Positions 9,294-18,634 of a stretch of 64,000 bases of DNA are shown here, piece after piece. The DNA lies in the NCBI GenBank assembly GCA_019232985.1, contig JAFAMW010000051.1, forward strand, positions 1 through 64,000. Direction: 5' to 3'. Below the pieces are notes generated by a model, which made no database searches, was not told the origin of the DNA, and saw only the letters and a program-made list of their open reading frames with translations. The position numbers and the translations under genes were made by a program. This DNA is from Roseateles sp. Its GTDB lineage: Bacteria; Pseudomonadota; Gammaproteobacteria; Burkholderiales; Burkholderiaceae. The first letter of the stretch is position 1. Each line of letters starts with the position of its first letter.

Positions 9294-10033
9294 GACTCAC
9301 CAACAAGATCTGCATCGTCACCGGCGCCGCCCAGGGCATCGGCCTGGCCACGGCCTGCAAGTTCGCGCGCGAAGGCGCCCATGTCATCGTCTGCGACCTC
9401 AAGCCCGAAGGCGTCGAGGCGGCCGTCTCGGCCTGCCGCGCGCAGGGCCCGCAGGAGCACCGCGGCCACGTCGTCGACGTCACCGACCGCGTCTCGGTCG
9501 ACCTGATGGTCAACGCCGTGCTGGCCGAGTTCGGCCGCATCGACGTGCTCGTCAACAACGCCGGCATCACCAAGGATGCGCGCCTGCAGAAGATGACGCT
9601 GACGCAGTTCGACGCCGTCATCGACGTCAACCTGCGCGGCGTCTTCCACTGCGCCCAGGCCGTGGCCGACACCATGGTGGCGCAGGGCACGGGCGTGATC
9701 CTCAACGCCTCGTCCGTCGTCGGCATCTACGGCAACTTCGGCCAGACCAACTACGCTGCCACCAAGTTCGGCGTGATCGGCTTCACCAAGACCTGGAGCC
9801 GCGAGCTCGGCCCCAAGGGCGTGCGCGTCAATGCCGTGGCGCCGGGCTTCGTCGAGACACCCATCCTCGGCACCGTGCCCGACAAGGTCCTGGCCGAGAT
9901 GTGCCAGCATGTGCCGCTGCGCCGCCTCGGCAAGCCGGAGGAGATCGCCAATGTCTACGCCTTCCTCGCCAGCGACGAGGCCAGCTACGTGAACGGCGCC
10001 GTCCTGGAAGTCTCGGGCGGCATGACGGTCTGA
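9290..10033 (+). CDS. FabG-like short-chain dehydrogenase/reductase (3-oxoacyl-ACP reductase type)
   Basis: A 247-residue classical SDR. The NADP-binding motif [20 protein letters not shown], Ser in [10 protein letters not shown], Tyr-x-x-x-Lys in YAATK, and [10 protein letters not shown] are all present. The family includes FabG and acetoacetyl-CoA reductases; sequence alone does not decide between them. There is no acyl carrier or fab cluster next to it, so this is probably an accessory reductase rather than the main FabG. It is translationally coupled to the preceding esterase. Confidence 0.85.
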   Translation: MRLTNKICIVTGAAQGIGLATACKFAREGAHVIVCDLKPEGVEAAVSACRAQGPQEHRGHVVDVTDRVSVDLMVNAVLAEFGRIDVLVNNAGITKDARLQKMTLTQFDAVIDVNLRGVFHCAQAVADTMVAQGTGVILNASSVVGIYGNFGQTNYAATKFGVIGFTKTWSRELGPKGVRVNAVAPGFVETPILGTVPDKVLAEMCQHVPLRRLGKPEEIANVYAFLASDEASYVNGAVLEVSGGMTV

Positions 10034-10047
10034 TCCAAGGAGCTTCG

Positions 10048-11787
10048 ATGCGCGCGTCCCGACTCGGTTCGATCCTGGTGGTGGCCGTCGCGCTTCTGGC
10101 GGCACTGGCCCAAGCCCAGCCGGGCGGCAGCGCGGCGGCCAGCGCCGCAACGCCGTCGGCGTCGGCGACGCCCTTCGCGGCAGCGGACTACCAGGCGCTG
10201 TGGGACGCCTGGCTGCACACGGCCGGCCCGAGCGGTTTCGAGTTCCGCGTGTTCGAAAGCGCCGACGTCAAGCTCGCCCGCCTGGCGCGTGTCCAGCGCT
10301 GGGGCGCCGGGACGCGCTACCCGCTGGAGCTCCGCAAGGCCGACAGCCTGGTCGACCTCCCGCCCGCCTGGCGCGTGCCGCTGTCGCAGCTCTTCGGCGA
10401 TGGCCAGCGCAGCCCGGTCTTCTCCGTCGGCCAAGGTGAGCAGACGCGCTGGACGGTGCTTGAGCTGACGCGCCGCACGCCCGTCGTCCAGGCAAAAACC
10501 GCCGACGAATTCCAGCGCAAGGCCGCGCGCTGGATCGACGAAGGCAAGCTGCCGCCGCCGGACGTGCTGCGCAGCGACCCGGCCGAGCGCGCCCGCGCGG
10601 CGTTCTGGCGCGCCCCGACGCCTGAACAGCTGGCGAGGGTGCCGGCGGACCTGTCGCCCAATGTGCGCTTCGGCAATGGCATGACGCCGCTGACGCAGGC
10701 CGTCCTCGCCGGCCACCTGGACGTCGCCAAGGCCCTGCTCCAGCGCGGCGCCGACCCTGCGCTGTGCGGGCTCTGGGGCTGCGCATTGCAAACCGCGCTG
10801 TGGCTCAAGGACCCGCAGCAGGGCGACGAAGCCATCAAGCTGCTGCTCGCCGCGGGCGCCAAGCCGGACGTGATCGACCCCGCCTTCGACGCCGCCGCCA
10901 GCACGCCGCTGGTCGACGCGATCAGGAAGCATCGGGACAGCGCCGTCGGCCTGCTGCTCGCCGCCGGCGCCTCGCCCGACGGCGTGGCAGGCACGCGCTT
11001 CATCCCCCTGGGTGCGGCGCTGGCGACCGGCCAGCGCGCGCAGGCCGAGGCCTTGCTGGCGCACGGGGCCAGCCCGCTGCCCTGGCGCGATCGCGCCCGC
11101 GACCCGATCGGCGCCACCACGACCATCACCATGAACGCCCAGGAGTCCAAGGACCCGGCCCTGGTGGCGTGGGCCGAGCAGCTCTTGATGGACGCCGCCG
11201 CGAAGTCGCCGCGCTACCAGTGGGATGCCCGCATCGAGCAGGACGGCAAGCGCTTTGCGCTCACCGACGGCGCGACGCTGAACCTGCGGGCCGCGCCCTT
11301 CAAGCTGGTGCTGACGCTGCTGCCGAGCAGCGACGCGTCGGTGGTGCTGGTGGCCTCCCGCTCGCCGGACCTGGCCCGGCAGGTGCGCCAGGTCGAGAAG
11401 CGCAACAACGTATTCAACGACAGCGCGAGCACGGCGCTGGCCGTCCCGCCGGATCCGGACTCCTTCGACCTGATGCTGTATGCGACCGAAGCGCCCAAGG
11501 ACGCACGGCCCGACCGCGCCTGGGGCGGCCACATGCACCTGGCCCGCCTGGAAGATGCCAACGACCGCCCCGACTTCCACGAGCTGCGCGAGGCCCAGCA
11601 CGAGTACGTCCGGGAGTTCCGCGCCATCGCGGAGGTATCCGAGGACGACCGCCCGCCGGTCACGACGCCGCTTTCGAGCCTGAAGGGTGCCCGCCTCACC
11701 GTGGCGCTGGGCGCGCCGATGCACATCGAACGCTTCGGCTACCAGCGCCTCATCGCGCCGCGCGTCGTGACCCTGGCCTTCCGCTGA
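10048..11787 (+). CDS. Secreted ankyrin-repeat protein of unknown function
   Basis: A 579-residue protein with a signal peptide (hydrophobic residues 7-22, likely cut after AQA near 23), then an Ala/Ser-rich linker. Residues about 85-140 read like the C-terminal half of a parvulin domain (LPPAWRVPLSQLFGDGQ then SPVFSVGQGEQT), an idea only. Two to four ankyrin repeats lie at about 209-345, for example NGMTPLTQAVLAGHLDVAKA. The C-terminal ~200 residues are predicted beta-rich and not recognised. AAGGAG eight bases upstream supports the ATG at 10048. It is probably periplasmic. Confidence 0.75.
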   Translation: MRASRLGSILVVAVALLAALAQAQPGGSAAASAATPSASATPFAAADYQALWDAWLHTAGPSGFEFRVFESADVKLARLARVQRWGAGTRYPLELRKADSLVDLPPAWRVPLSQLFGDGQRSPVFSVGQGEQTRWTVLELTRRTPVVQAKTADEFQRKAARWIDEGKLPPPDVLRSDPAERARAAFWRAPTPEQLARVPADLSPNVRFGNGMTPLTQAVLAGHLDVAKALLQRGADPALCGLWGCALQTALWLKDPQQGDEAIKLLLAAGAKPDVIDPAFDAAASTPLVDAIRKHRDSAVGLLLAAGASPDGVAGTRFIPLGAALATGQRAQAEALLAHGASPLPWRDRARDPIGATTTITMNAQESKDPALVAWAEQLLMDAAAKSPRYQWDARIEQDGKRFALTDGATLNLRAAPFKLVLTLLPSSDASVVLVASRSPDLARQVRQVEKRNNVFNDSASTALAVPPDPDSFDLMLYATEAPKDARPDRAWGGHMHLARLEDANDRPDFHELREAQHEYVREFRAIAEVSEDDRPPVTTPLSSLKGARLTVALGAPMHIERFGYQRLIAPRVVTLAFR

Positions 11788-11840
11788 AGCAGGCGGGTAG
11801 CCCGGCCGGGACCCTGCGATCCATCGGCGACAATGCCGCC

Positions 11841-13874
11841 ATGTTTGCCCTGTTCGATGAAGCCGGAAAGTTCCTCGCCGGCCGCGTGATGTCCGAAGCC
11901 GAAAGCTCGATGCAGATCGAGCTCGAGTCGGGCAAGCGCGTGAAGGTGAAGGCAGCCAATGTGCTGCTGAAGTTCGAGAAGCCGGCGCCCAGCGAATTGA
12001 TCGGCAGCGCCCAGGCGCTGTCGCAGGAGATCGACCTCGACCTGGCCTGGGAGTTCGCGCCCGAGACCGAGTTCGGCTTTGCCGAGCTGGCCCGCGACTA
12101 TTTCGACGCCAAGGCGGGCGTGACGCACCAGGCCGCCGCGCTGTTCCGCCTGTATGAGGCGCCGCACTATTTCCGCCGCTCGGGCAAGGGCCTGTTCAAG
12201 AAGGCGCCGGCCGAGATCGTCAAGGCGGCCCTGCTCGGCATCGAGCGCAAGAAGCAGCAGGCCGCCCAGATCGAATCCTGGGCCGAGGAGCTGGCCGCGG
12301 GCCGCTGCCCCGCGCCGATCCAGGAGCAGATCTACAAGGTGCTGTTCAAGCCGGACAAGAACGGCCCCGAGTACAAGGCCGTCGTCGAGGCGACGCGGCG
12401 CGCCCACAAGGCGCCGCTGGACCTGCTCAAGGACGCCGGCGCGATCACGAGCCCCTACCAGTTCCACTGGAAGCGCTTCCTGTTCGAGAACTTCCCCAAG
12501 GGCACGGGCTTCCCGGCGCTGACGGCGCCTGCGATCGACGACGAACTGCCGCTGGCCGAGGTCGACGCCTTCTCGATCGACGATTCCTCCACGACCGAGA
12601 TCGACGACGCGCTGTCCGTGCGCGGCCTCGGTTCGGGCGTGGTGAGCTTCGGCATCCACATCGCGGCGCCGGCGCTGGCTTTTCCGCCCGACTCGCCGGT
12701 CGACCAGGTGGCGCGCGCGCGCCTCTCGACCGTCTACATGCCGGGCTGGAAGCTGACCATGCTGCCCGACGAGGTCGTGCAGGCGTACACGCTGATCGAA
12801 GGGCGCGACTGCCCGGCCGTGTCGGTCTACTTCGAGATCGACGAGACGACGCTCGCGATCAAGTCCAGCCGCACCGCGCTCGAGCGCGTGCCCATCCGCG
12901 CCAACCTGCGCCACGACAAGCTCGACGGCATCGTCACCGAGGCCAGCCTGAGCGGCGACGCGCCGGCCGACTACGCCTTCGCGCCCGAGCTGGCGTTCAC
13001 GCACCGCCTCGCCAAGGCGCTCAAGGCGCAGCGCGAGCAGGTGCGCGGCAAGCCCGAGACCTTCAACCGCCCGGACTACAACTTCCGCCTCGAAGGCAAC
13101 GATGGCCGCGAGCCCGATGGCAGCGAGACCGTGCAGATCAGCGTGCGCGCCCGCGGCCAGGCGCTGGACCTGATCGTGGCCGAGGCGATGATCCTGGCCA
13201 ACTCGACCTGGGGCGGCTGGCTGGCCGAACTGGGCCTGCCGGGCATCTACCGCAGCCAGGTCTCGCTCGCGCCGGGCATCAAGGTGCGCATGGGCACCAA
13301 GCCGCTGCCGCACGCCGGCATGGGCGTGGCGCAGTACACCTGGGCGACCTCGCCGCTGCGCCGCTATGTCGACCTCGTCAACCAGTGGCAGATCATCTGC
13401 TGCGTGCGCAACGGCCGCATGGCGCCGCTGGCCGCGCACTTCAAGCCCAAGGACGCGAACCTGTTCTCGATCATCTCGGGCTTCGACGCGGCCTACTCGG
13501 CCTACAACGGCTTCCAGAACGGCATCGAGCGCTTCTGGACGCTGCGCTGGCTGCAGCAGAACGGCGTCCAGGAACTCGAAGCCGCCATCATGAAGGACGG
13601 CCTGGTGCGCGCCGACACGCTGCCGCTGGTCTTCAAGGCGCTGGGCTGCGAAGGCCTGCCGCGCGGCGCGCAGGTGCGCGTGCGCCTGACCGGCATCGAC
13701 GAGATGACGCTGGACGTGCACGCCAAGCTCATCGAGCGCCTCGACACGGCCGCTGCCGCCGCCGCGCCGGCCGAAGAGGACGATGACGCCGAGGGCGAGG
13801 AGGCGCAGGCCGGCCCGCTCACCCTGGCCATCGACGTGAACGCCGAGGAAGGCGAAGCCACTCCCAGCCCATGA
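11841..13874 (+). CDS. RNase II/VacB-family exoribonuclease
   Basis: A 677-residue 3'-5' exoribonuclease with the RNB catalytic domain. The metal-binding acidic cluster SIDDSSTTEIDDALSV lies near 251, followed by HIAAPALAFPPDSPVDQ and ATSPLRRYVDLVNQWQ, which match the RNB core. The N-terminal part (MFALFDEAGKFLAGRV) is the short domain seen in the betaproteobacterial version rather than a full cold-shock domain. A C-terminal S1-like segment is followed by an Asp/Glu/Ala-rich tail. It could be called rnb or vacB. Confidence 0.88.
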   Translation: MFALFDEAGKFLAGRVMSEAESSMQIELESGKRVKVKAANVLLKFEKPAPSELIGSAQALSQEIDLDLAWEFAPETEFGFAELARDYFDAKAGVTHQAAALFRLYEAPHYFRRSGKGLFKKAPAEIVKAALLGIERKKQQAAQIESWAEELAAGRCPAPIQEQIYKVLFKPDKNGPEYKAVVEATRRAHKAPLDLLKDAGAITSPYQFHWKRFLFENFPKGTGFPALTAPAIDDELPLAEVDAFSIDDSSTTEIDDALSVRGLGSGVVSFGIHIAAPALAFPPDSPVDQVARARLSTVYMPGWKLTMLPDEVVQAYTLIEGRDCPAVSVYFEIDETTLAIKSSRTALERVPIRANLRHDKLDGIVTEASLSGDAPADYAFAPELAFTHRLAKALKAQREQVRGKPETFNRPDYNFRLEGNDGREPDGSETVQISVRARGQALDLIVAEAMILANSTWGGWLAELGLPGIYRSQVSLAPGIKVRMGTKPLPHAGMGVAQYTWATSPLRRYVDLVNQWQIICCVRNGRMAPLAAHFKPKDANLFSIISGFDAAYSAYNGFQNGIERFWTLRWLQQNGVQELEAAIMKDGLVRADTLPLVFKALGCEGLPRGAQVRVRLTGIDEMTLDVHAKLIERLDTAAAAAAPAEEDDDAEGEEAQAGPLTLAIDVNAEEGEATPSP

Positions 13875-13884
13875 CGCGCAACGG

Positions 13885-14736
13885 ATGAAACTCAGCGGCC
13901 TGCAAATCGCCTTGCTCGTCTCCGCCAGCCTGCACGCTGGCGTGCTGGCCATTCGCATTGCCGCTCCCGACACCTTCAAGCGCGTCTTCGAGGATCAGCC
14001 GCTCGAGGTCATCCTCGTCAACACGCGTTCCAACGAGGCGCCGGCCAAGGCCACGGCGCTGGCGCAGGCCAATCTGGCCGGCGGCGGCGAAGTCGACCGC
14101 GGCCGCGCCACCTCGCCGCTGCCGCCGAGCAAGCTGCTCGAGATCGGCGAGCAGGCCGAGGAGTCACACGCCCAGATCACGCAGCTGCAGCAGGAGCAGC
14201 AGCAACTGCTGACGCTGGTGCGCCGCGAGCTCGCCAAGCTGCCCGACCCCGACCCGCTGCGCCGGGACACCGCCCAGGCGCAGGACGAGGCCGAGCACCG
14301 CCGCCAGCTCGTGCAGCTGCTCGCCGAGATCGAGAAGCGCGTCAACGAGGAGAACGCGCGGCCGCGCAAGCGCTACGTGAGCCCGGCCACGCGCGAGGTC
14401 GTCTACGCCGGCTACTACGACGGCCTGCGCCGCCGCATCGAAGACCGCGGCACGCGCGACTTTCCCGAGCTGAACGGCCGCAAGCTCTACGGCGCGCTGA
14501 CGATGAACATCCAGGTCGACTACCGCGGCCGCGTCGTCGAGACCGAGATCGTCGTGAGCTCGGGCAACCCGCTGCTCGACCGCCGCGCCATCGCCATCGT
14601 CCAGGCCTGCGCGCCCTTCGCGCCGTTCACGCCGGCGATGCGACGCGGCGCCGAGGTGCTGGTCATCACGTCGCGCTTCCGCTTCACGCGCGAGGACGGG
14701 CTGGAGACACAGCTCGGCAACGCGCTGTCCCAATAA
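13885..14736 (+). CDS. TonB-family energy-transducer-like protein
   Basis: A 283-residue inner-membrane-anchored periplasmic protein. A single N-terminal helix (about 6-25, LQIALLVSASLHAGVLAIRI) is followed by a long Gln/Glu-rich coiled-coil region (about 90-160) and a C-terminal TonB-like domain (LYGALTMNIQVDYRGRVVE ... RRAIAIVQACAPFAPFTP). No exbB/exbD lies nearby, and it has no long Pro-rich spacer, so a classical TonB role is uncertain. It begins 10 bases after the RNase gene and ends 10 bases before aroE. Confidence 0.8.
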   Translation: MKLSGLQIALLVSASLHAGVLAIRIAAPDTFKRVFEDQPLEVILVNTRSNEAPAKATALAQANLAGGGEVDRGRATSPLPPSKLLEIGEQAEESHAQITQLQQEQQQLLTLVRRELAKLPDPDPLRRDTAQAQDEAEHRRQLVQLLAEIEKRVNEENARPRKRYVSPATREVVYAGYYDGLRRRIEDRGTRDFPELNGRKLYGALTMNIQVDYRGRVVETEIVVSSGNPLLDRRAIAIVQACAPFAPFTPAMRRGAEVLVITSRFRFTREDGLETQLGNALSQ

Positions 14737-14746
14737 TCCCAAGACG

Positions 14747-15625
14747 ATGGCCAGCGCTGAAACTTCGCGATATGCCGTAGCCGGCAACCCCGTCGAGCAC
14801 AGCCGCTCGCCGCGCATCCACGCGCTCTTTGCCGCGCAGACCGGCCAGTCGCTCACCTACGAGCGCCTGCTGTGCCCGCTCGACGGCTTCGTCACGACGC
14901 TGCGCGAGTTCGCGGCGGCCGGCGCGTCGGGCTGCAACGTCACCGTGCCTTTCAAGTTCGAGGCCCATGCGCTGGCCGACCGGCTGACCGAGCGCGCGCG
15001 CTTGGCGGGCGCCGTGAACGCGCTGCGCTTCGACGCGCCGTCCGATGGCGGCTGGCTCGGCGACAACACCGACGGCGCCGGCCTGGTGCGCGACATCGAG
15101 CACAACGCCGGCTTCGCGCTGGCCGGCCGCCGCGTGCTGCTGCTCGGCGCGGGCGGCGCCTCCAGCGGCGTGCTCGGCAGCCTGATTGCGGCGCGGCCGC
15201 GCGAGATCGTCGTCGCCAATCGTTCGGACGACAAGGCGCTGGACCTGATCCTGCGCCATGCCGACTGGGCCGCGCAGCATGGCGTGCAGCTTGCCGCGCG
15301 CGGACTCGGCGATTGCGGCGCCGGCTTCGAACTGCTCGTCAACGGCACGAGCGCCAGCCTCTCAGGCGCCGGCGTGCCGGTGGCCGGCGGCGTGCTGGCG
15401 CCCGGCGCGCTGGCGGTGGACATGATGTACGGCCCCGCGGCCGCGCCCTTCCTGGCCTGGGCGCGCGCGCAAGGCGCGGTGGCGCGCGACGGCCTGGGCA
15501 TGCTGGTCGAGCAGGCGGCCGAGAGCTTCGAGCTCTGGCGCGGCGTCGCGCCCGACAGCGCGGCCGTGCTGGCGCAGCTGCGCAGCGAGATCGAGGCCGC
15601 CGCCGGAGCGCCGAGGCCGGCATGA
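14747..15625 (+). CDS. aroE: Shikimate dehydrogenase AroE
   Basis: NADP-dependent reduction of 3-dehydroshikimate to shikimate. In its 292 residues, VAGNPVEHSRSPRIH, NVTVPFKFEAHALAD (catalytic Lys), GDNTDGAGLVRDIE (catalytic Asp) and the nucleotide loop LLGAGGASSGVLG are seen. Three other shikimate genes lie in the window (aroQ, aroB, aroK) but in separate units. It overlaps mtgA by four bases. Confidence 0.95.
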   Translation: MASAETSRYAVAGNPVEHSRSPRIHALFAAQTGQSLTYERLLCPLDGFVTTLREFAAAGASGCNVTVPFKFEAHALADRLTERARLAGAVNALRFDAPSDGGWLGDNTDGAGLVRDIEHNAGFALAGRRVLLLGAGGASSGVLGSLIAARPREIVVANRSDDKALDLILRHADWAAQHGVQLAARGLGDCGAGFELLVNGTSASLSGAGVPVAGGVLAPGALAVDMMYGPAAAPFLAWARAQGAVARDGLGMLVEQAAESFELWRGVAPDSAAVLAQLRSEIEAAAGAPRPA

Positions 15626-16362
15626 AAGCCGCGCTGCGCCTGCTGGCCATCCTGCTGCTGGCCGTCATCACCCTGCAGGTCTACTTTGCCGGCCGAATCC
15701 TGATGATGCGCTGGATCGCGCCGGAGTCGACCACCTTCGAGCGCTCCGAGATCTGGCGCCTCGCCCTCGAGCAACACCAGGTCCTGTGGGCGCAACGCTG
15801 GGTGGACGGTGACCGGCTCTCGCGCCAGCTCAAGCGCGCCGTGATCGCCAGCGAGGACTCGACCTTCGTCGACCACGGCGGCGTCGACTGGGACGCGGTC
15901 GAGAAGGCCTACGCCAAGAACGAGAAGGCCGAGGCGCGCGCCGAAGCCCGCGCCGAGCGCAACCCCAGGGCGCGCGCCGCGCCGCCGCCGGCCAAGATCG
16001 TCGGCGGCTCGACGATCTCGCAGCAGCTCGCCAAGAACCTCTTCCTCAGCGGCGAGCGCCACTTCATCCGCAAGGGCCAGGAGCTGCTGATTACGCTGAT
16101 GCTCGAGGCCCTGCTCGACAAGGACCGCATCCTCACGCTCTACCTCAATCACGTCGAATGGGGCGAGGGCGTGTTCGGCGCCGAGGCGGCAGCACACCAC
16201 TACTTCCGCGAAAGCGCGGCCCAGTTGGGCCCGTTCGAGTCGGCGCGCCTGGCCGTCATGCTGCCGGCGCCCAAGCGCTTCGAGAAACGCCCCAACTCGC
16301 CTTACGTGCTGGGCCGCTCGGCCGTGATCGTGGCGCGCATGCCGGCGGTGGAGCTGCCCTGA
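15622..16362 (+). CDS. mtgA: Monofunctional biosynthetic peptidoglycan transglycosylase MtgA
   Basis: Inner-membrane glycosyltransferase of family GT51 that polymerises lipid II. The 246-residue protein has an N-terminal membrane helix (about 3-25), the catalytic Glu in ASEDSTFVDHGGVDWDA, GGSTISQQLAKNLFLS, and YLNHVEWGEGVFGAEAAA. An Ala/Arg/Glu-rich insertion of about 20 residues sits between the two catalytic motifs (about 95-118). The ATG overlaps the aroE stop. Confidence 0.94.
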   Translation: MKAALRLLAILLLAVITLQVYFAGRILMMRWIAPESTTFERSEIWRLALEQHQVLWAQRWVDGDRLSRQLKRAVIASEDSTFVDHGGVDWDAVEKAYAKNEKAEARAEARAERNPRARAAPPPAKIVGGSTISQQLAKNLFLSGERHFIRKGQELLITLMLEALLDKDRILTLYLNHVEWGEGVFGAEAAAHHYFRESAAQLGPFESARLAVMLPAPKRFEKRPNSPYVLGRSAVIVARMPAVELP

Positions 16363-16950
16363 ATGAATATGGACCGGGAGACGACCGAGATCGCCGCCAC
16401 CGCCGCGCGCATGATCGTGGAGGAAGGGCTCGAATACGGTCCGGCCAAGCACCGGGCACTCAAGGCCCTGGGTCTGCCGGGCCGCACCCGGCTGCCGGGC
16501 AATGACGAGGTCGAGGACCAGGTCCGCGAGTACATCGAGCTGTTCTGCGCCGATACGCAGCCCGGCGAGCTGGCGGCCCTGCGCCAGCTCGCGCTGTCCT
16601 GGATGGAGCGGCTGGCCGAGTTCCGGCCGCACCTGGCCGGCGCGGTGTGGCGCGGCACGGCGACGCGGCTCTCGGCGATCCACTTGCAGCTCTTCTGCGA
16701 CGACCCCAAGAGCACCGAGATCGCGCTGCTGAACTGGAATATCAACTACGAATCCGGCCCGGCCCCGGCCGGCGCGCAGGACGCGCTCTGGCTGGACCTG
16801 CCGAGCCGGGAGCTCGGCCAGCACGTGCCGCTTTGCCTGGCCATCTTCGATTTCGACGACCTGCGCGGCGCGCTCAAGCCCGACGCGCGCGGTCGCACCG
16901 AGCGCGGCGACGCCGCCGCGCTGCGCAAGCTGCTGGAGGCTTCCGAATGA
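16363..16950 (+). CDS. Conserved protein of unknown function between mtgA and a TlpA-like gene
   Basis: A 195-residue soluble protein I do not recognise with confidence. The N-terminal half is helical and acidic (EIAATAARMIVEEGLEYGPAK). The middle has a striking block, GAVWRGTATRLSAIHLQLFC, followed by DDPKSTEIALLNWNINY. There is no signal peptide or membrane segment. It starts immediately after the mtgA stop, with a second in-frame ATG two codons later, and overlaps the next gene by four bases. It is real by codon pattern and tight packing. Confidence 0.72.
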   Translation: MNMDRETTEIAATAARMIVEEGLEYGPAKHRALKALGLPGRTRLPGNDEVEDQVREYIELFCADTQPGELAALRQLALSWMERLAEFRPHLAGAVWRGTATRLSAIHLQLFCDDPKSTEIALLNWNINYESGPAPAGAQDALWLDLPSRELGQHVPLCLAIFDFDDLRGALKPDARGRTERGDAAALRKLLEASE

Positions 16951-17525
16951 ACCCACGACGTCGCTGGCTGGCCGGCTCGCTGGTCGCCCTGGGCGCTGCG
17001 GGCGCCGGCCTCGGCCTCGCCTGGCAGCAGCGGCGCGCCGCCCAGGCCACCGCCATCTCCGCCGAGGCTGCCGCTTTTTGGAGCAGCCACTTCGACGGCC
17101 TGGACGGCCACGGCGCCGCCGGCCCGCAGCCCGAGCTCGCGCCCGCCCACCTGCGCGGCCAACCGCTGCTGCTCAATTTTTGGGCAAGCTGGTGCGGCCC
17201 CTGCGTACGCGAACTGCCGCTGCTGGCCCGTTTCCAGCAGGCGCAGCAAGCCAAGGGCTGGCGCGTGCTCGGCCTGGCCGTGGATCGGCGCGAGGCCGCG
17301 CTCGCCTTTCTGGCCAAGACGCCGCTCGATCTGCAACTCGGGCTGGCCGGCTTGACCGGGCTCGAACTGACTCGCACACTCGGCAACTCGCAAGGCGGGC
17401 TGCCGTTTTCGGTGGCCTTCGATGCGCGTGGCGAGATCGTCTGGCGCCGGCTTGGCGAGACCAACCAGGCCGAACTGGATGCACTGGTGGCACAAATGGA
17501 TGCCAAAAAGTCCTCGGCGGCTTGA
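16947..17525 (+). CDS. TlpA/ResA-like thiol:disulfide oxidoreductase
   Basis: A 192-residue membrane-anchored periplasmic thioredoxin-fold protein. The N-terminus is an uncleaved signal/anchor (about 7-27), and the active site NFWASWCGPCVRELP lies near 80-94. The cis-Pro loop is seen in GGLPFSVAFDARGEI. GGAGG ten bases upstream supports the ATG at 16947. Proteins like this reduce or isomerise disulfides, often in cytochrome c maturation; no ccm genes are adjacent, so the client is unknown. Confidence 0.88.
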   Translation: MNPRRRWLAGSLVALGAAGAGLGLAWQQRRAAQATAISAEAAAFWSSHFDGLDGHGAAGPQPELAPAHLRGQPLLLNFWASWCGPCVRELPLLARFQQAQQAKGWRVLGLAVDRREAALAFLAKTPLDLQLGLAGLTGLELTRTLGNSQGGLPFSVAFDARGEIVWRRLGETNQAELDALVAQMDAKKSSAA

Positions 17526-17651
17526 AGCAAAAGCTTGCCAGCGTCAAGAAGTAAATTTTTGGGCGCCTGCGTTGAACTGCAGCCAAAAGGCGTAAAGTTC
17601 GCCCTTTCCCGCTCGCCGTAGCCCAGGCCTTGCCTGCGCGGCCGACTTTCG

Positions 17652-18104
17652 ATGCAGATTCTCGTCATCCACGGACCCAATCTCAATCTCCTGGGCAGCC
17701 GGGAGCCAGAGGTCTATGGTTCGCTGACATTGGCACAGATCGATGCTGATCTGACCAAGATGGCCTCGGAAGAAGGTTTAGCGCTCGAGTCCTTCCAGAG
17801 CAATCACGAAGGGGCCTTGATCGACCGGATCCAGGCCGCCGGACGCGACGGCACGCGCTTCATCATCATCAATCCGGCCGCCTACACGCACACGAGCGTG
17901 GCCTTGCGCGATGCGCTGGCCGCCGTGGCCCTGCCCTTCGTGGAAGTTCATCTCTCGAACATCCACAAGCGCGAGGATTTCCGGCACCACAGCTACGTCT
18001 CGGCCCTGGCCGAAGGCGTGATCTGCGGGCTGGGCGCCCAGGGCTACCAGTTCGCGCTGCGCTTCGCCGCCCAGCGCCTGAAACGGCAAGCCAGCGCCGC
18101 CTGA
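17652..18104 (+). CDS. aroQ: Type II 3-dehydroquinate dehydratase AroQ
   Basis: Converts 3-dehydroquinate to 3-dehydroshikimate. The 150-residue size is typical of the dodecameric type II enzyme. Seen: [17 protein letters not shown] (catalytic Arg and flexible-loop Tyr), [28 protein letters not shown] and [17 protein letters not shown] (catalytic His). It heads the aroQ-accB-accC group; the 126 bases before it contain no gene and no convincing promoter. Confidence 0.96.
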   Translation: MQILVIHGPNLNLLGSREPEVYGSLTLAQIDADLTKMASEEGLALESFQSNHEGALIDRIQAAGRDGTRFIIINPAAYTHTSVALRDALAAVALPFVEVHLSNIHKREDFRHHSYVSALAEGVICGLGAQGYQFALRFAAQRLKRQASAA

Positions 18105-18157
18105 CCCCGGCACGCTCGTCCGGGCCCGGCCCGATACACCTCTAATAAGGAGAACCC

Positions 18158-18619
18158 ATGGATCTGCGCAAGCTCAAGACCCTGATCGACCTCGTCTCGG
18201 AATCGAACATCTCGGAACTCGAGATCACGGAAGCCGACGGCAAGGTCCGCATCGTCAAGTCCGACGGCAGCGTGGCGGTGCCCATGGCCATGCCCATGAT
18301 GAGCGCGCCGGTGATGGCCGCCCAGCCGCAGGCAGCAGCCGCGCAGGCGGCCCCGGCCGCGGCCGCTCCGGCCCCCGTCGAAACCGGCCATACCGTCAAG
18401 TCGCCGATGGTCGGCACCTTCTACCGCTCGTCCAGCCCGAGCGCCAAGGCGTTTGTCGAAGTCGGCCAGGCCGTCAAGGAAGGCGAGGCCATCTGCATCA
18501 TCGAGGCGATGAAGATCATGAACGAGATCGATGCCGACAAGAGCGGCACCATCACCAAGATCCTCGTCGAGAACGGCCAGCCTGTGGAGTTTGGACAGCC
18601 GCTGTTCATCATCGAATAA
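18158..18619 (+). CDS. accB: Biotin carboxyl carrier protein of acetyl-CoA carboxylase
   Basis: Carries biotin for malonyl-CoA formation in fatty-acid synthesis. The 153 residues comprise an N-terminal helical domain ([20 protein letters not shown]), an Ala/Pro-rich linker (about 45-75) and the biotinyl domain with Lys119 in [16 protein letters not shown] lies eight bases before the ATG. It is followed by accC after 15 bases, the usual pair. Confidence 0.97.
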   Translation: MDLRKLKTLIDLVSESNISELEITEADGKVRIVKSDGSVAVPMAMPMMSAPVMAAQPQAAAAQAAPAAAAPAPVETGHTVKSPMVGTFYRSSSPSAKAFVEVGQAVKEGEAICIIEAMKIMNEIDADKSGTITKILVENGQPVEFGQPLFIIE

Positions 18620-18634
18620 AGACTGGCGAACGAG

